A stretch of 5,057 nucleotides of DNA from Methanobacterium sp. (GCA_003164415.1 PLTK01000152.1:1-5057); one strand, 5' to 3'. Shown: positions 1 through 4,938, counted from the first letter of the stretch. Notes: a model not told the origin generated them from the letters alone. Program-made: numbers and translations.

Positions 1-62
1 CAAAATTTTATACGTTTCTACTCTTTGAAAATTTGGCAGAACTCAATAGTCAGTGAATAAAA

Positions 63-70
63 TTTATATG
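63..70 (+). promoter_or_regulatory. TATA box of the ribC promoter
   Basis: TTTATATG, preceded by an A-rich stretch (aataaaa) that fits an archaeal BRE, matches the archaeal TATA consensus closely. Normal archaeal spacing puts the transcription start near 88-94, giving a short leader of about 25 bases before the ribC start at 117. The assignment rests on sequence only. Nothing else recognisable lies in positions 1-62, which are AT-rich and probably the end of an upstream intergenic region. Confidence 0.6.
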
Positions 71-106
71 ATATTTTAATCTGTAACATATTAAATATCG
101 CTTAAT

Positions 107-112
107 GGTGAT
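107..112 (+). promoter_or_regulatory. Ribosome binding site that sets the ribC start
   Basis: GGTGAT is complementary to the 3' end of archaeal 16S rRNA and ends four bases before the ATG at 117. It overlaps the earlier in-frame ATG at 105, so that codon cannot use it. This favours 117 as the true start. The same GGTGAT-plus-four-bases arrangement recurs at the next gene. Confidence 0.75.
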
Positions 113-116
113 TAAA

Positions 117-575
117 ATGAAAATAGGGATAGCTGAAACTACATTTGCAAGATTTGACATGGCAGATGCTGCAATGGATGAAATAAAAGGTCAAGTATCT
201 AATATAACATTTGTTAGGCGTACGGTACCTGGCGTAAAGGATCTGCCTGTGGCATCGAAGAAGCTTATTGAAGAAGAGGGATGTGAATTAGTCATGGCAT
301 TTGGAATGCCAGGTCCTGAGGATATTGATAAAGTATGTGCTCATGAAGCATCATCTGGATTAATACAAGCTCAACTGATGACCAACACACATATAATAGA
401 GGTTTTTGTCCATGAAGATGAAGGTAGGGATGAAAAGGACCTTAAAATGTTGGCTGAAAATCGTGCGAGACAACATGCTGATAATGTAATTAAAATGGTC
501 TTCAAACCTGAAAAATTCAGAAGAGAGGCTGGAATGGGAATGAGGGAAGGAAGAGAGAATAAAGGGCCTTTGTAA
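117..575 (+). CDS. ribC: Riboflavin synthase, archaeal type (RibC)
   Basis: This 152-residue protein is the archaeal riboflavin synthase. It dismutates two 6,7-dimethyl-8-ribityllumazine molecules into riboflavin and 5-amino-6-ribitylamino-uracil in the cytoplasm. The family is a paralogue of lumazine synthase, works as a pentamer, and is unrelated to the trimeric bacterial enzyme. Visible conserved blocks are TTFARFDM (residues 8-15), RRTVPGVKDLPVA (34-46), GMPGP (63-67), the CAHEASSGLIQAQLMTNTHI block (74-93), the acidic FVHEDE (97-102) and a C-terminal REAGMGMREG (136-145). The length matches the family (about 150-156). The start at 117 is chosen over the in-frame ATG at 105 because GGTGAT sits between them and because homologues begin MKxGI. 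It has its own TATA box and stands 96 bases from the next gene. No lumazine synthase or other riboflavin gene is beside it, which is common in methanogens. I am confident of the family. Confidence 0.93.
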   Translation: MKIGIAETTFARFDMADAAMDEIKGQVSNITFVRRTVPGVKDLPVASKKLIEEEGCELVMAFGMPGPEDIDKVCAHEASSGLIQAQLMTNTHIIEVFVHEDEGRDEKDLKMLAENRARQHADNVIKMVFKPEKFRREAGMGMREGRENKGPL

Positions 576-607
576 TGACTTTATCATCCAATTAACATCT
601 TAAGTAA

Positions 608-621
608 AGTTTATATAAACT
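608..621 (+). promoter_or_regulatory. TATA box inside a perfect 14-bp palindrome (promoter of the CMD-like gene)
   Basis: TTTATATA at 610-617 is a textbook archaeal TATA box, with an A-rich gtaaag BRE-like stretch upstream. The predicted transcription start is near 637-642, about 30 bases before the ATG at 672. The box is the core of AGTTTATATAAACT (608-621), which reads the same on both strands. The symmetry may simply come from the TATA core or may form an operator; see findings. Confidence 0.65.
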
Positions 622-660
622 GAAGGATATAATATTATATCAGAGTATTATCCACTATTG

Positions 661-667
661 AGGTGAT
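661..667 (+). promoter_or_regulatory. Ribosome binding site of the CMD-like gene
   Basis: AGGTGAT ends four bases before the ATG at 672. An in-frame GTG at 663 lies within the site itself and is therefore an unlikely start. Confidence 0.75.
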
Positions 668-671
668 AGTT

Positions 672-992
672 ATGAAGGAAGAAGTATTTTTTAGTAAGGG
701 AATGAAAAATGTCAAAGAAGACTATCCCGATATTTATGACGTGAGTATTAAGTTAAATGATGTTTGCTATACAGGAAAATCATTGGACTATAAAACCCAA
801 AAACTCATAGCTATAGGTATTGCCGCAGCTGCATCAGATGATAGGGCAGTAAAAAAACAGATATTAAGTGGAATGAAAGAACTGGGTATAACTAAAGATG
901 AAGTTGTGGATGTTTTAAGGGTTGTACTCTTGTTATCAGGTAAACCTGCATTTACTAAGGGCATAAATGCACTTTACAATGTAAAAGAGTAA
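672..992 (+). CDS. Carboxymuconolactone decarboxylase / AhpD-fold family protein lacking the CXXC pair
   Basis: This is a 106-residue, probably all-helical protein of the CMD/AhpD superfamily. The typical core can be read as SLDYKTQKLIAIGIAAAA (37-54), followed by a KKQILSGMKELGITKDEVVDVL helix pair (61-82) and LLLSGKPAFTKGINAL (86-101), which parallels the family's GGxPA segment. AhpD-type members carry a catalytic CXXC followed by His at the end of the first of these helices. Here that place reads SDDR (55-58), and the only cysteine is C32, so thiol peroxidase-reductase chemistry is unlikely. Related CXXC-less short proteins are known in methanogens (for example MTH234, as I recall its sequence), with no established reaction. 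The ATG at 672 is chosen because AGGTGAT lies at 661-667. It has its own promoter and a T8 terminator, so it seems to be transcribed alone. Function is unknown; only the family call is supported. Confidence 0.8.
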   Translation: MKEEVFFSKGMKNVKEDYPDIYDVSIKLNDVCYTGKSLDYKTQKLIAIGIAAAASDDRAVKKQILSGMKELGITKDEVVDVLRVVLLLSGKPAFTKGINALYNVKE

Positions 993-1010
993 GAACTTTT
1001 AGATTTTCAA

Positions 1011-1018
1011 TTTTTTTT
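1011..1018 (+). terminator. Poly-T transcription terminator after the CMD-like gene
   Basis: A run of eight T begins 18 bases after the stop codon at 990-992, preceded by T-rich sequence. Archaeal RNA polymerase stops at such U-rich tracts without needing a hairpin, and none is seen here. It separates this gene from the operon that begins at 1258. Confidence 0.6.
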
Positions 1019-1114
1019 GGAATATCATAAAAAATATGGGACATACATCAATTCCTATTCAACAAAAGAAATTCAATAAACTTATTATTTTATAGTAATC
1101 TTTTTAAAGGAAGC

Positions 1115-1130
1115 TGATCAACATTGATCA
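1115..1130. promoter_or_regulatory. Inverted repeat, operator-like, upstream of the rpl15e operon promoter
   Basis: TGATCAA-CA-TTGATCA is a perfect inverted repeat with 7-bp arms and a 2-bp spacer. It ends 16 bp before the TATA box at 1147 and lies one base from a second inverted repeat. Position and symmetry suit a dimeric DNA-binding regulator; upstream of TATA/BRE, such sites in archaea often serve activators. No known regulator's consensus is recognised. The sequence is certain; the function is an inference. Confidence 0.5.
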
Positions 1131-1131
1131 C

Positions 1132-1145
1132 CGCCAATTTTGGCG
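1132..1145. promoter_or_regulatory. Inverted repeat covering the BRE of the rpl15e operon promoter
   Basis: CGCCAA-TT-TTGGCG is a perfect inverted repeat with 6-bp arms. It is conspicuously GC-rich for this AT-rich spacer. It ends one base before the TATA box and so covers the position of the TFB recognition element; a bound protein would be expected to block TFB. If transcribed from a promoter further upstream it could also form a CGCC/GGCG hairpin, but no T-run follows, so it is not a terminator. Confidence 0.5.
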
Positions 1146-1146
1146 A

Positions 1147-1154
1147 TTTAAATA
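1147..1154 (+). promoter_or_regulatory. TATA box of the main promoter of the rpl15e-rrp4 operon
   Basis: TTTAAATA matches the archaeal TATA consensus exactly. Normal spacing gives a transcription start near 1173-1179 and a leader of about 80 bases before the rpl15e ATG at 1258, long for this window. The rest of 1019-1114 is AT-rich and holds no gene or RNA that I can recognise. A second weaker T/A-rich element lies at 1088-1093 (TTTATA) and could be an alternative box. Confidence 0.55.
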
Positions 1155-1198
1155 TGTTATCTAAAACTTGATTGCTTTACATTGAAGTTATTTACAAC

Positions 1199-1219
1199 TT
1201 TTTTTGGGATAATATCCCA
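1199..1219 (+). promoter_or_regulatory. T7 run plus inverted repeat in the rpl15e leader
   Basis: Seven T (1199-1205) run directly into TGGGATA-A-TATCCCA (1205-1219), a perfect inverted repeat with 7-bp arms around one central A. Both lie within the predicted leader, downstream of the presumed transcription start and 38 bases or more before the ATG at 1258. In RNA the repeat could fold as a 5-bp stem with a 5-base loop. The combination could be an operator or a premature termination point. This is an inference from position and symmetry. Confidence 0.4.
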
Positions 1220-1243
1220 TGGATGTGGCGCAAGCTGAACAAA

Positions 1244-1249
1244 GAGGTG
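1244..1249 (+). promoter_or_regulatory. Ribosome binding site that sets the rpl15e start
   Basis: GAGGTG lies eight bases before the ATG at 1258. No comparable site precedes the in-frame ATG at 1219, so this motif supports the shorter protein. Confidence 0.7.
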
Positions 1250-1257
1250 TTAAATTA

Positions 1258-1803
1258 ATGTATAAATATATAAGAGACGCATGGAAAAATCCGGATAAAT
1301 CCTACGTTAAAGAACTAATGCGCACTCGAACTCCAATTTGGAGAAGAGAAAGTGTAATAGTTAGGGTAGATCGACCTACAAGGATAGATAGGGCAAGATC
1401 ATTAGGTTACAAAGCCAAAAAAGGCTATATTGTTGTAAGAACCCGTGTTCGTAGAGGTGGATTACGAAAATCTAGATTCACAGCAGGAAGGAAACCTAAA
1501 CGTCAGGGTATTAAAAAGATAACCATGAAGAAATCCATCCAAAGAATAGCAGAGGAAAGGGTAGCTAGAAAATTCCCCAATCTCGAAATCTTAAATTCAT
1601 ATTGGCTCTGGGAAGATGGTAAATTTAAATTCTATGAAGTAATTCTTGTAGATCCTAACCACCCATCAATAAAGAACGATCCTAAGATTAACTGGATCTG
1701 TGAAAATCAACACACCAACAGGGTGTTTAGAGGACTCACAAATGAAGGTAGGAAATCAAGGGGACTTCGAGTCAAAGGTAAAGGGGCCGAAAAGGTACGA
1801 TAA
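1258..1803 (+). CDS. rpl15e: 50S ribosomal protein L15e
   Basis: This 181-residue, highly basic protein is the archaeal-eukaryotic large-subunit protein L15e, which is buried in 23S rRNA. It is recognised by MYKYIRDAWKNPDKSYV (1-17), RPTRIDRARSLGYKAKKG (39-56), RVRRGG (63-68), NLEILNSYWL (108-117), VDPNHPSI (131-138) and RGLTNEGRKSRGL (158-170). An open frame reaches back to an ATG at 1219, adding 13 residues (MDVAQAEQRGVKL). L15e proteins normally begin MYxYI, and GAGGTG sits between the two ATGs, so 1258 is the start. It is the first gene of the exosome superoperon and ends only three bases before the next gene. Its promoter region carries several inverted repeats. No missing conserved block was seen. 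Confidence 0.96.
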   Translation: MYKYIRDAWKNPDKSYVKELMRTRTPIWRRESVIVRVDRPTRIDRARSLGYKAKKGYIVVRTRVRRGGLRKSRFTAGRKPKRQGIKKITMKKSIQRIAEERVARKFPNLEILNSYWLWEDGKFKFYEVILVDPNHPSIKNDPKINWICENQHTNRVFRGLTNEGRKSRGLRVKGKGAEKVR

Positions 1804-1806
1804 GGC

Positions 1807-2226
1807 ATGATCCATAACATCTCGTATAGGGCATTCGTTTATGGAACAGAAAATGAGGAAAAAGTGTTAGAATCAATTAAAACACTTTTTCCAAATTCTT
1901 CCCCTCACTCTGAAGACACAGAGGGCTATTATAAAAATCCTGTTTTGATTTTAAGTAACAAAATCGATAAAAAAAGTGAAATAAAAGATTTTGTTAAAAA
2001 ATTATCCACATTAAATGTCTATTCTCGTAAAAGAATTTTAAACCGATTAGAAGATAAAATTGACGAAAGCGGAAATTTATTCCTGCGATTTGACAAACAA
2101 CGTGCCTATTTGGGCGATCTAAAAGTTGTTGATCACGGAGATTCTATCCATTTAAAAATTAAGATAGCAGCCTATCCAGCGAAAAAAAAGGTGGCAATAG
2201 AAATTGCAAGGAAATTATTCGAATAA
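1807..2226 (+). CDS. Exosome-linked RNA-binding protein (DUF54 / COG1325 type)
   Basis: This 139-residue protein matches the archaeal family first called DUF54 and later named RNA_binding, which is predicted to be an RNA-binding exosome-associated factor. Family features are the N-terminal YRAFVYGTENEEKVLESI (7-24), the central KNPVLILSNKI (43-53) and the diagnostic LFLRFDKQRAYLGDLKV (91-107), followed by HLKIKIAAYPAKKKVAIEIA (115-134). No catalytic motif is visible. The protein is lysine-rich, consistent with RNA binding. It starts three bases after the rpl15e stop, with an AAAGGT ribosome binding site (1791-1796) lying inside the end of rpl15e, so the two are co-transcribed and probably translationally coupled. 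Its place between L15e and RNase P genes is the standard superoperon order, which is the main reason for linking it to RNA processing. Its exact role is not established. Confidence 0.85.
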   Translation: MIHNISYRAFVYGTENEEKVLESIKTLFPNSSPHSEDTEGYYKNPVLILSNKIDKKSEIKDFVKKLSTLNVYSRKRILNRLEDKIDESGNLFLRFDKQRAYLGDLKVVDHGDSIHLKIKIAAYPAKKKVAIEIARKLFE

Positions 2227-2245
2227 TTACAATTTTTCAAACAGT

Positions 2246-2932
2246 ATGTTCTTTGATCTGCACTTTCATGGCGATGAAGAGTTAATAAGAGAAGCAGAAA
2301 GGCTCGGATATTCTGGAATAGGTTTGACACGCTATTTTGAAGATTTTAATTCAGATTTTTTAAAACAGTTTGATATTCTCGAAGCAAATTTCAATATCAT
2401 ACTCAAAAAATGTGTAGAAATTTCATGTAAACATCCAGAGGACCTCAGAAGAAAGGTTCAAAAATCGCGAAAAAAAGCTGATATAGTTATTATTCGTGGT
2501 GGAGATTTGAAAGTAAACAGAGCAGCATGTGAGGATAAAAAAGTAGATATACTTTCCCAACCCTACAGATCAAGAAGAGATAGTGGAATAAACCATATTC
2601 TAGCAAAGAAAGCGGCAGAAAATTCTGTTGCAATTGAAATAAACCTAAAAACTCTTCTTAAAACTAATTTAAGATATCGATATAGAGTTATAAGTCAATT
2701 TAGACACATAATTGAATTACAAAGAAAATTTAAATTTCCACTAATTATAACAAGCAGCGCTAACTCTAAATATGATCTTATAACTCCTCAGGACATTACT
2801 GCACTATCAAAATGTTTCCAAATGTCATTTGAGGAATCATTTGATTCAATTTCCAAGATTCCACAAGATATTATAGAAATCAATGATTTAAGGGATAATT
2901 TTGTTGTTGACGGTGTAAGAATCATGGAATGA
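2246..2932 (+). CDS. rnp3: Ribonuclease P protein component 3 (Rpp30 homologue)
   Basis: This 228-residue protein is the archaeal Rpp30, a protein subunit of the RNA-based RNase P that removes tRNA 5' leaders. In archaea it pairs with Pop5, which is encoded next in this operon, and the two activate the catalytic RNA domain. The sequence fits the PHP-like TIM-barrel fold: FFDLHFHG (2-9), IRGGDLKVNRAACED (83-97), VDILSQPY (100-107), NHILAKKAAENSVAIEINL (116-134) and IITSSANSKYDLITPQDITAL (168-188, a degenerate barrel end). The length suits the family (about 210-240). The start at 2246 is chosen because homologues begin just before the DL strand. The frame extends back to a TTG at 2204, overlapping the previous gene and adding a 14-residue Asn-rich stretch of no known family resemblance. 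No good ribosome binding site precedes 2246; the 19-base gap suggests coupling to the upstream gene. Confidence 0.9.
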   Translation: MFFDLHFHGDEELIREAERLGYSGIGLTRYFEDFNSDFLKQFDILEANFNIILKKCVEISCKHPEDLRRKVQKSRKKADIVIIRGGDLKVNRAACEDKKVDILSQPYRSRRDSGINHILAKKAAENSVAIEINLKTLLKTNLRYRYRVISQFRHIIELQRKFKFPLIITSSANSKYDLITPQDITALSKCFQMSFEESFDSISKIPQDIIEINDLRDNFVVDGVRIME

Positions 2933-3009
2933 TTAAATACTACAAAATTTATTAAATATTTTTCAACAATTTTCAAATTTTATTAATTAAAATAAATATG
3001 CTGATTTAA
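2933..3009 (+). promoter_or_regulatory. AT-rich spacer before rnp2, possible internal promoter
   Basis: This 77-base spacer is almost entirely A and T. AAAATTTATTAAATATT (2944-2960) contains overlapping TATA-like octamers that could place a start near 2972-2980. AT-richness makes chance TATA-like matches likely, so this is a weak call. No T-run of seven or more and no strong hairpin is present, so no terminator is inferred. The ribosome binding site of rnp2 is poor: only CTGATT (3001-3006) resembles GGTGAT. Confidence 0.3.
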
Positions 3010-3384
3010 ATGATCCAAAAGCTCAAGATACTTCCTCCAACCATTAGGGATAAAAAAAGATATATAGCCTTTGAAGTAATATCCTCTGTGGCACTGGGCC
3101 GTGAAGACATTATATCAATGATGTTAGACGGGTCATTGTATCTTTACGGAGCATGTGGTACAGGCAATTTCGAAATGTGGGTAGTGAAGTTATGGAGATG
3201 CGCCACTAATAATGTCAAAGAACATAGAATGAAAGGTATTTTGCGCTGTAGAAGGGAAGAAATAGATTCTGTAAGGGCAGTTATACCTACTATAACTAAC
3301 TTCAGAGGTAAACCCGTTGTTTTCCACACACTTGGAATTTCAGGGACCATTAAATCTGCAACAAAAAACTTTATTAAACTATAA
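3010..3384 (+). CDS. rnp2: Ribonuclease P protein component 2 (Pop5 homologue)
   Basis: This 124-residue protein is archaeal Pop5, an RNase P protein subunit that binds the catalytic domain of the RNA together with Rpp30. Family hallmarks are LPPTIRDKKRYIAFEVIS (8-25), LYGACGTGNFEMWVVKLW (45-62) and RCRREEIDSVRAVIPTIT (79-96), followed by GKPVVFHTLGISGTIKSAT (100-118). The fold is a ferredoxin-like alpha-beta sandwich in known members. The length is normal (about 120-130). The start at 3010 is the only reasonable one, since LPPTLRDKKRY begins within ten residues of the start in homologues. It follows rnp3 by 77 bases, more than the tight spacing elsewhere in this operon. Pop5 and Rpp30 being neighbours agrees with their forming one binary complex. 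Confidence 0.93.
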   Translation: MIQKLKILPPTIRDKKRYIAFEVISSVALGREDIISMMLDGSLYLYGACGTGNFEMWVVKLWRCATNNVKEHRMKGILRCRREEIDSVRAVIPTITNFRGKPVVFHTLGISGTIKSATKNFIKL

Positions 3385-3409
3385 GAATAAGATGAAATAA
3401 TAGAATAAT

Positions 3410-3433
3410 AGTTTGTAACCAAGTTAACAAGCT
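3410..3433 (+). repeat. Imperfect inverted repeat / potential RNA hairpin between rnp2 and psmA
   Basis: AGTTTGTAAC (3410-3419) and GTTAACAAGCT (3423-3433) can pair as ten base pairs, including one G-U, with a single bulged A at 3427 and a three-base CAA loop. No T-run follows, so it is not a simple terminator. It may be a processing or stabilising stem in the polycistronic RNA, or a protein site in front of psmA. Confidence 0.4.
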
Positions 3434-3493
3434 GAGAATTATTTTAAGATTATAATTCATTTCTTACAGAAAAACTTTTAGAGAGGTATATGT
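3434..3493 (+). promoter_or_regulatory. Possible psmA promoter and its ribosome binding site
   Basis: TTATTTTAA (3439-3447) and ATTATAAT (3449-3456) are loose TATA-like elements that could start transcription near 3465-3480. Both depart from the TTTAWATA consensus, so the promoter is uncertain. The ribosome binding site is clear: GAGAGGT at 3481-3487 ends six bases before the ATG at 3494. It also lies only two bases from an out-of-frame ATG at 3490, which is not used. Confidence 0.4.
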
Positions 3494-4243
3494 ATGCAAC
3501 CGTTTCAAGGAGCAGGATACGATAGGGCTATAACTGTATTTAGTCCTGATGGAAGGTTATTTCAGGTTGAATATGCGAGAGAAGCTGTAAAAAGAGGTAC
3601 AACTTCCTTAGGTGTAAAATCAGTTGGGGGTATAGTGTTAGTGGTCGATAAAAGACCAACAAGCAAGCTGGTAGAACCCAAATCAATAGAAAAAATATTC
3701 CAGATCGATGAGCACATAGGAGCAGCAACCTCAGGATTAGTAGCTGATGCAAGGGCACTAGTTGAAAAGGCTAGAATGGAATCCCAGATCAACAAGATTA
3801 CATATAACGAGCCAATACGTGTAGAAGGTTTGGCCAAGAAGATATGTGATATGAAACAGATGTACACTCAGCACGGAGGAGTAAGGCCATTTGGTTCAGC
3901 TCTCATAATTGGTGGAGTTAATGAAACCGGATGTAAACTATTCGAAACAGATCCTAGTGGAGCTTTAATAGAATACAAGGCTACAGCCATAGGCGCTGGA
4001 AGACAGATTGCAATGGATGAATTTGAGAAAAAGTATCAAGAAAATATAAAACTTGATGAAGCAATTGAACTAGCTTTAGATGCAGTTTATGAAGCTACAG
4101 AAGGTAAAACCACTGTTGCCAGCGCTGAAATTGCAGTTATTGATGCTAAAGATAAGAAATTTAGAAAATTACCCGATGAAGAAATTACAGAACATGTTGA
4201 AGAACTCCTCATAAGAAAATCCAAGGAGGAGGAAGAGGACTAA
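3494..4243 (+). CDS. psmA: 20S proteasome alpha subunit
   Basis: This 249-residue protein forms the outer seven-membered rings of the archaeal 20S proteasome and gates entry of unfolded proteins to the beta-subunit active sites. The alpha signature YDRAITVFSPDGRLFQVEYA spans 9-28. Y9-D10-R11 is the gate motif, matching Y8-D9-R10 of the Thermoplasma enzyme, and the same one-residue offset places K67 (in SIEKIFQID, 64-72) at the lysine that binds the C-terminal HbYX tails of PAN-type ATPases. Also visible are GAATSGLVADARALVEKAR (76-94), GGVRPFG (128-134) and FETDPSGALIEYKATAIGAG (154-173 region). It has no N-terminal catalytic threonine, as expected for alpha. The C-terminal tail is strongly acidic (KSKEEEED), and its codons double as the ribosome binding region of the next gene, two bases downstream. 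Finding the proteasome gene inside an RNA-processing operon is the normal euryarchaeal superoperon arrangement. Confidence 0.97.
   Translation: MQPFQGAGYDRAITVFSPDGRLFQVEYAREAVKRGTTSLGVKSVGGIVLVVDKRPTSKLVEPKSIEKIFQIDEHIGAATSGLVADARALVEKARMESQINKITYNEPIRVEGLAKKICDMKQMYTQHGGVRPFGSALIIGGVNETGCKLFETDPSGALIEYKATAIGAGRQIAMDEFEKKYQENIKLDEAIELALDAVYEATEGKTTVASAEIAVIDAKDKKFRKLPDEEITEHVEELLIRKSKEEEED
4223..4238 (+). promoter_or_regulatory. Purine-rich ribosome binding region of sdo1 inside psmA
   Basis: AAGGAGGAGGAAGAGG lies wholly within the last codons of psmA and encodes its KEEEE tail. The last GAGG (4235-4238) ends seven bases before the sdo1 ATG at 4246 and is the best placed site; the earlier GGAGG (4228-4232) would be 13 bases away. 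Several registers are possible. Confidence 0.7.
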
Positions 4244-4245
4244 AC

Positions 4246-4938
4246 ATGGTAAACCTTGAAGATGCAGTTACAGCACGCTTGGAATACTTTGGGGAACACT
4301 TCGAAATCCTGGTGGATCCAGACCTTGCTTCAGATTTTAAGAGGGGCGAAGCTATCAATGTTGAGGAGATCCTTGCAGTAGAAGAAATATTCAAAGATGC
4401 AAAGAAGGGTGATAAAGCATCTGAAGAATCAATGATGAAGGCATTCAACACAATAGACCATCTCGAAGTTGCATCGGCTATTATGCATAAGGGCCAAATA
4501 CAATTAACGGCCCAGCAAAGAAAAGAAATGCAGGAAGAGAAGCGTTTAAAAGTTATTGCAACCATAACACGGGAAGCTATAAATCCTCAAACTAAACTTC
4601 CACATCCTGCTAGAAGAATAGAAATAGCCATGGAAGAAGCTAAAGTTCGCATTGATCCCTTTAAAAGTGTTGATGAGCAAGTTAATACTACATTAAAAGC
4701 CATAAGGACTAAAATACCCATAAGATTTGAGAAAGTACGGGTAGTAATAAAAGTTCCCGGTGACTTTTCAGGAAAAGTATACGGTGCAATTCCTGAATTT
4801 GGAAAAACAACCAAGGAAGAATGGCAACAAGATGGTTCTTGGGTTGCGGTTGTTGAGATACCTGGAGGTATGCAAGAAAGCTTCTACCAGAAACTCAACG
4901 AGCTTACAAGAGGTCAAGTAGAAACTAAGCTGCTCTGA
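4246..4938 (+). CDS. sdo1: Ribosome maturation protein SDO1 (SBDS homologue)
   Basis: This 230-residue protein is the archaeal orthologue of the Shwachman-Bodian-Diamond syndrome protein. In eukaryotes SBDS acts with the GTPase EFL1 to release the anti-association factor eIF6 from new 60S subunits; an equivalent role with EF-2-like GTPase and aIF6 is inferred for archaea. Domain I (FYSH-like) covers about 1-90 with ARLEYFGEHFEILVDPDLA (10-28), FKRGE (31-35), FKDAKKGDKASEE (49-61) and KGQIQLTAQQR (82-92). Domain II (about 95-160) has LPHPARRIEIAMEEAKVRID (118-137) and DPFKSVDEQV (137-146). Domain III (about 160-230), ferredoxin-like, ends with VVEIPGGMQESFYQKL (202-217). The length is typical of archaeal members. 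The start is fixed by position two bases after psmA and by the purine-rich site there. Its co-transcription with exosome genes points to linked rRNA maturation and decay. Confidence 0.95.
   Translation: MVNLEDAVTARLEYFGEHFEILVDPDLASDFKRGEAINVEEILAVEEIFKDAKKGDKASEESMMKAFNTIDHLEVASAIMHKGQIQLTAQQRKEMQEEKRLKVIATITREAINPQTKLPHPARRIEIAMEEAKVRIDPFKSVDEQVNTTLKAIRTKIPIRFEKVRVVIKVPGDFSGKVYGAIPEFGKTTKEEWQQDGSWVAVVEIPGGMQESFYQKLNELTRGQVETKLL

Noticed and set aside
360..587. Minus-strand open frame of 75 codons opposite ribC
   Set aside because: It is a shadow of ribC with no ribosome binding site or family resemblance.
637..670. Possible hairpins masking the ribosome binding site of the CMD-like gene (TATCA with TGATA, and ACTAT with ATAGT)
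   Set aside because: Both stems are only five mostly A-U pairs and mutually exclusive; too weak to claim regulation.
1019..1114. Search for a tRNA or other structured RNA, and the near-repeat ATTCAACAAA / ATTCAATAAA (about 1059-1081)
   Set aside because: The stretch is too AT-rich, with no cloverleaf or stable stem; the near-repeat occurs once and is A-rich enough to be chance.
1219..1257. In-frame ATG at 1219 that would extend L15e by 13 residues
   Set aside because: It has no ribosome binding site and overlaps the end of an inverted repeat; L15e homologues start at the MYKYIRDAW position, which follows GAGGTG at the right distance.
2130..2135. Further TGATCA copy, matching the half-site of the dyad at 1115-1130
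   Set aside because: It is a single copy within coding sequence; a few copies of this 6-mer are expected by chance in 5 kb of AT-rich DNA.
2204..2245. TTG start giving a 14-residue longer Rpp30 that overlaps the preceding gene
   Set aside because: The added residues are Asn-rich with no family match; the conserved first strand (FFDLHFHG) begins right after the ATG at 2246.
3540..3867. Minus-strand open frames of 72 and 101 codons within psmA
   Set aside because: They lie fully opposite a highly conserved gene, have no recognisable domain, and are expected shadows of its codon pattern.
4209..4565. Minus-strand open frame of 118 codons across the psmA-sdo1 junction
   Set aside because: It is antisense to two well-supported genes; its hydrophobic and Ser-rich composition is what reverse reading of Glu/Lys-rich coding DNA gives.
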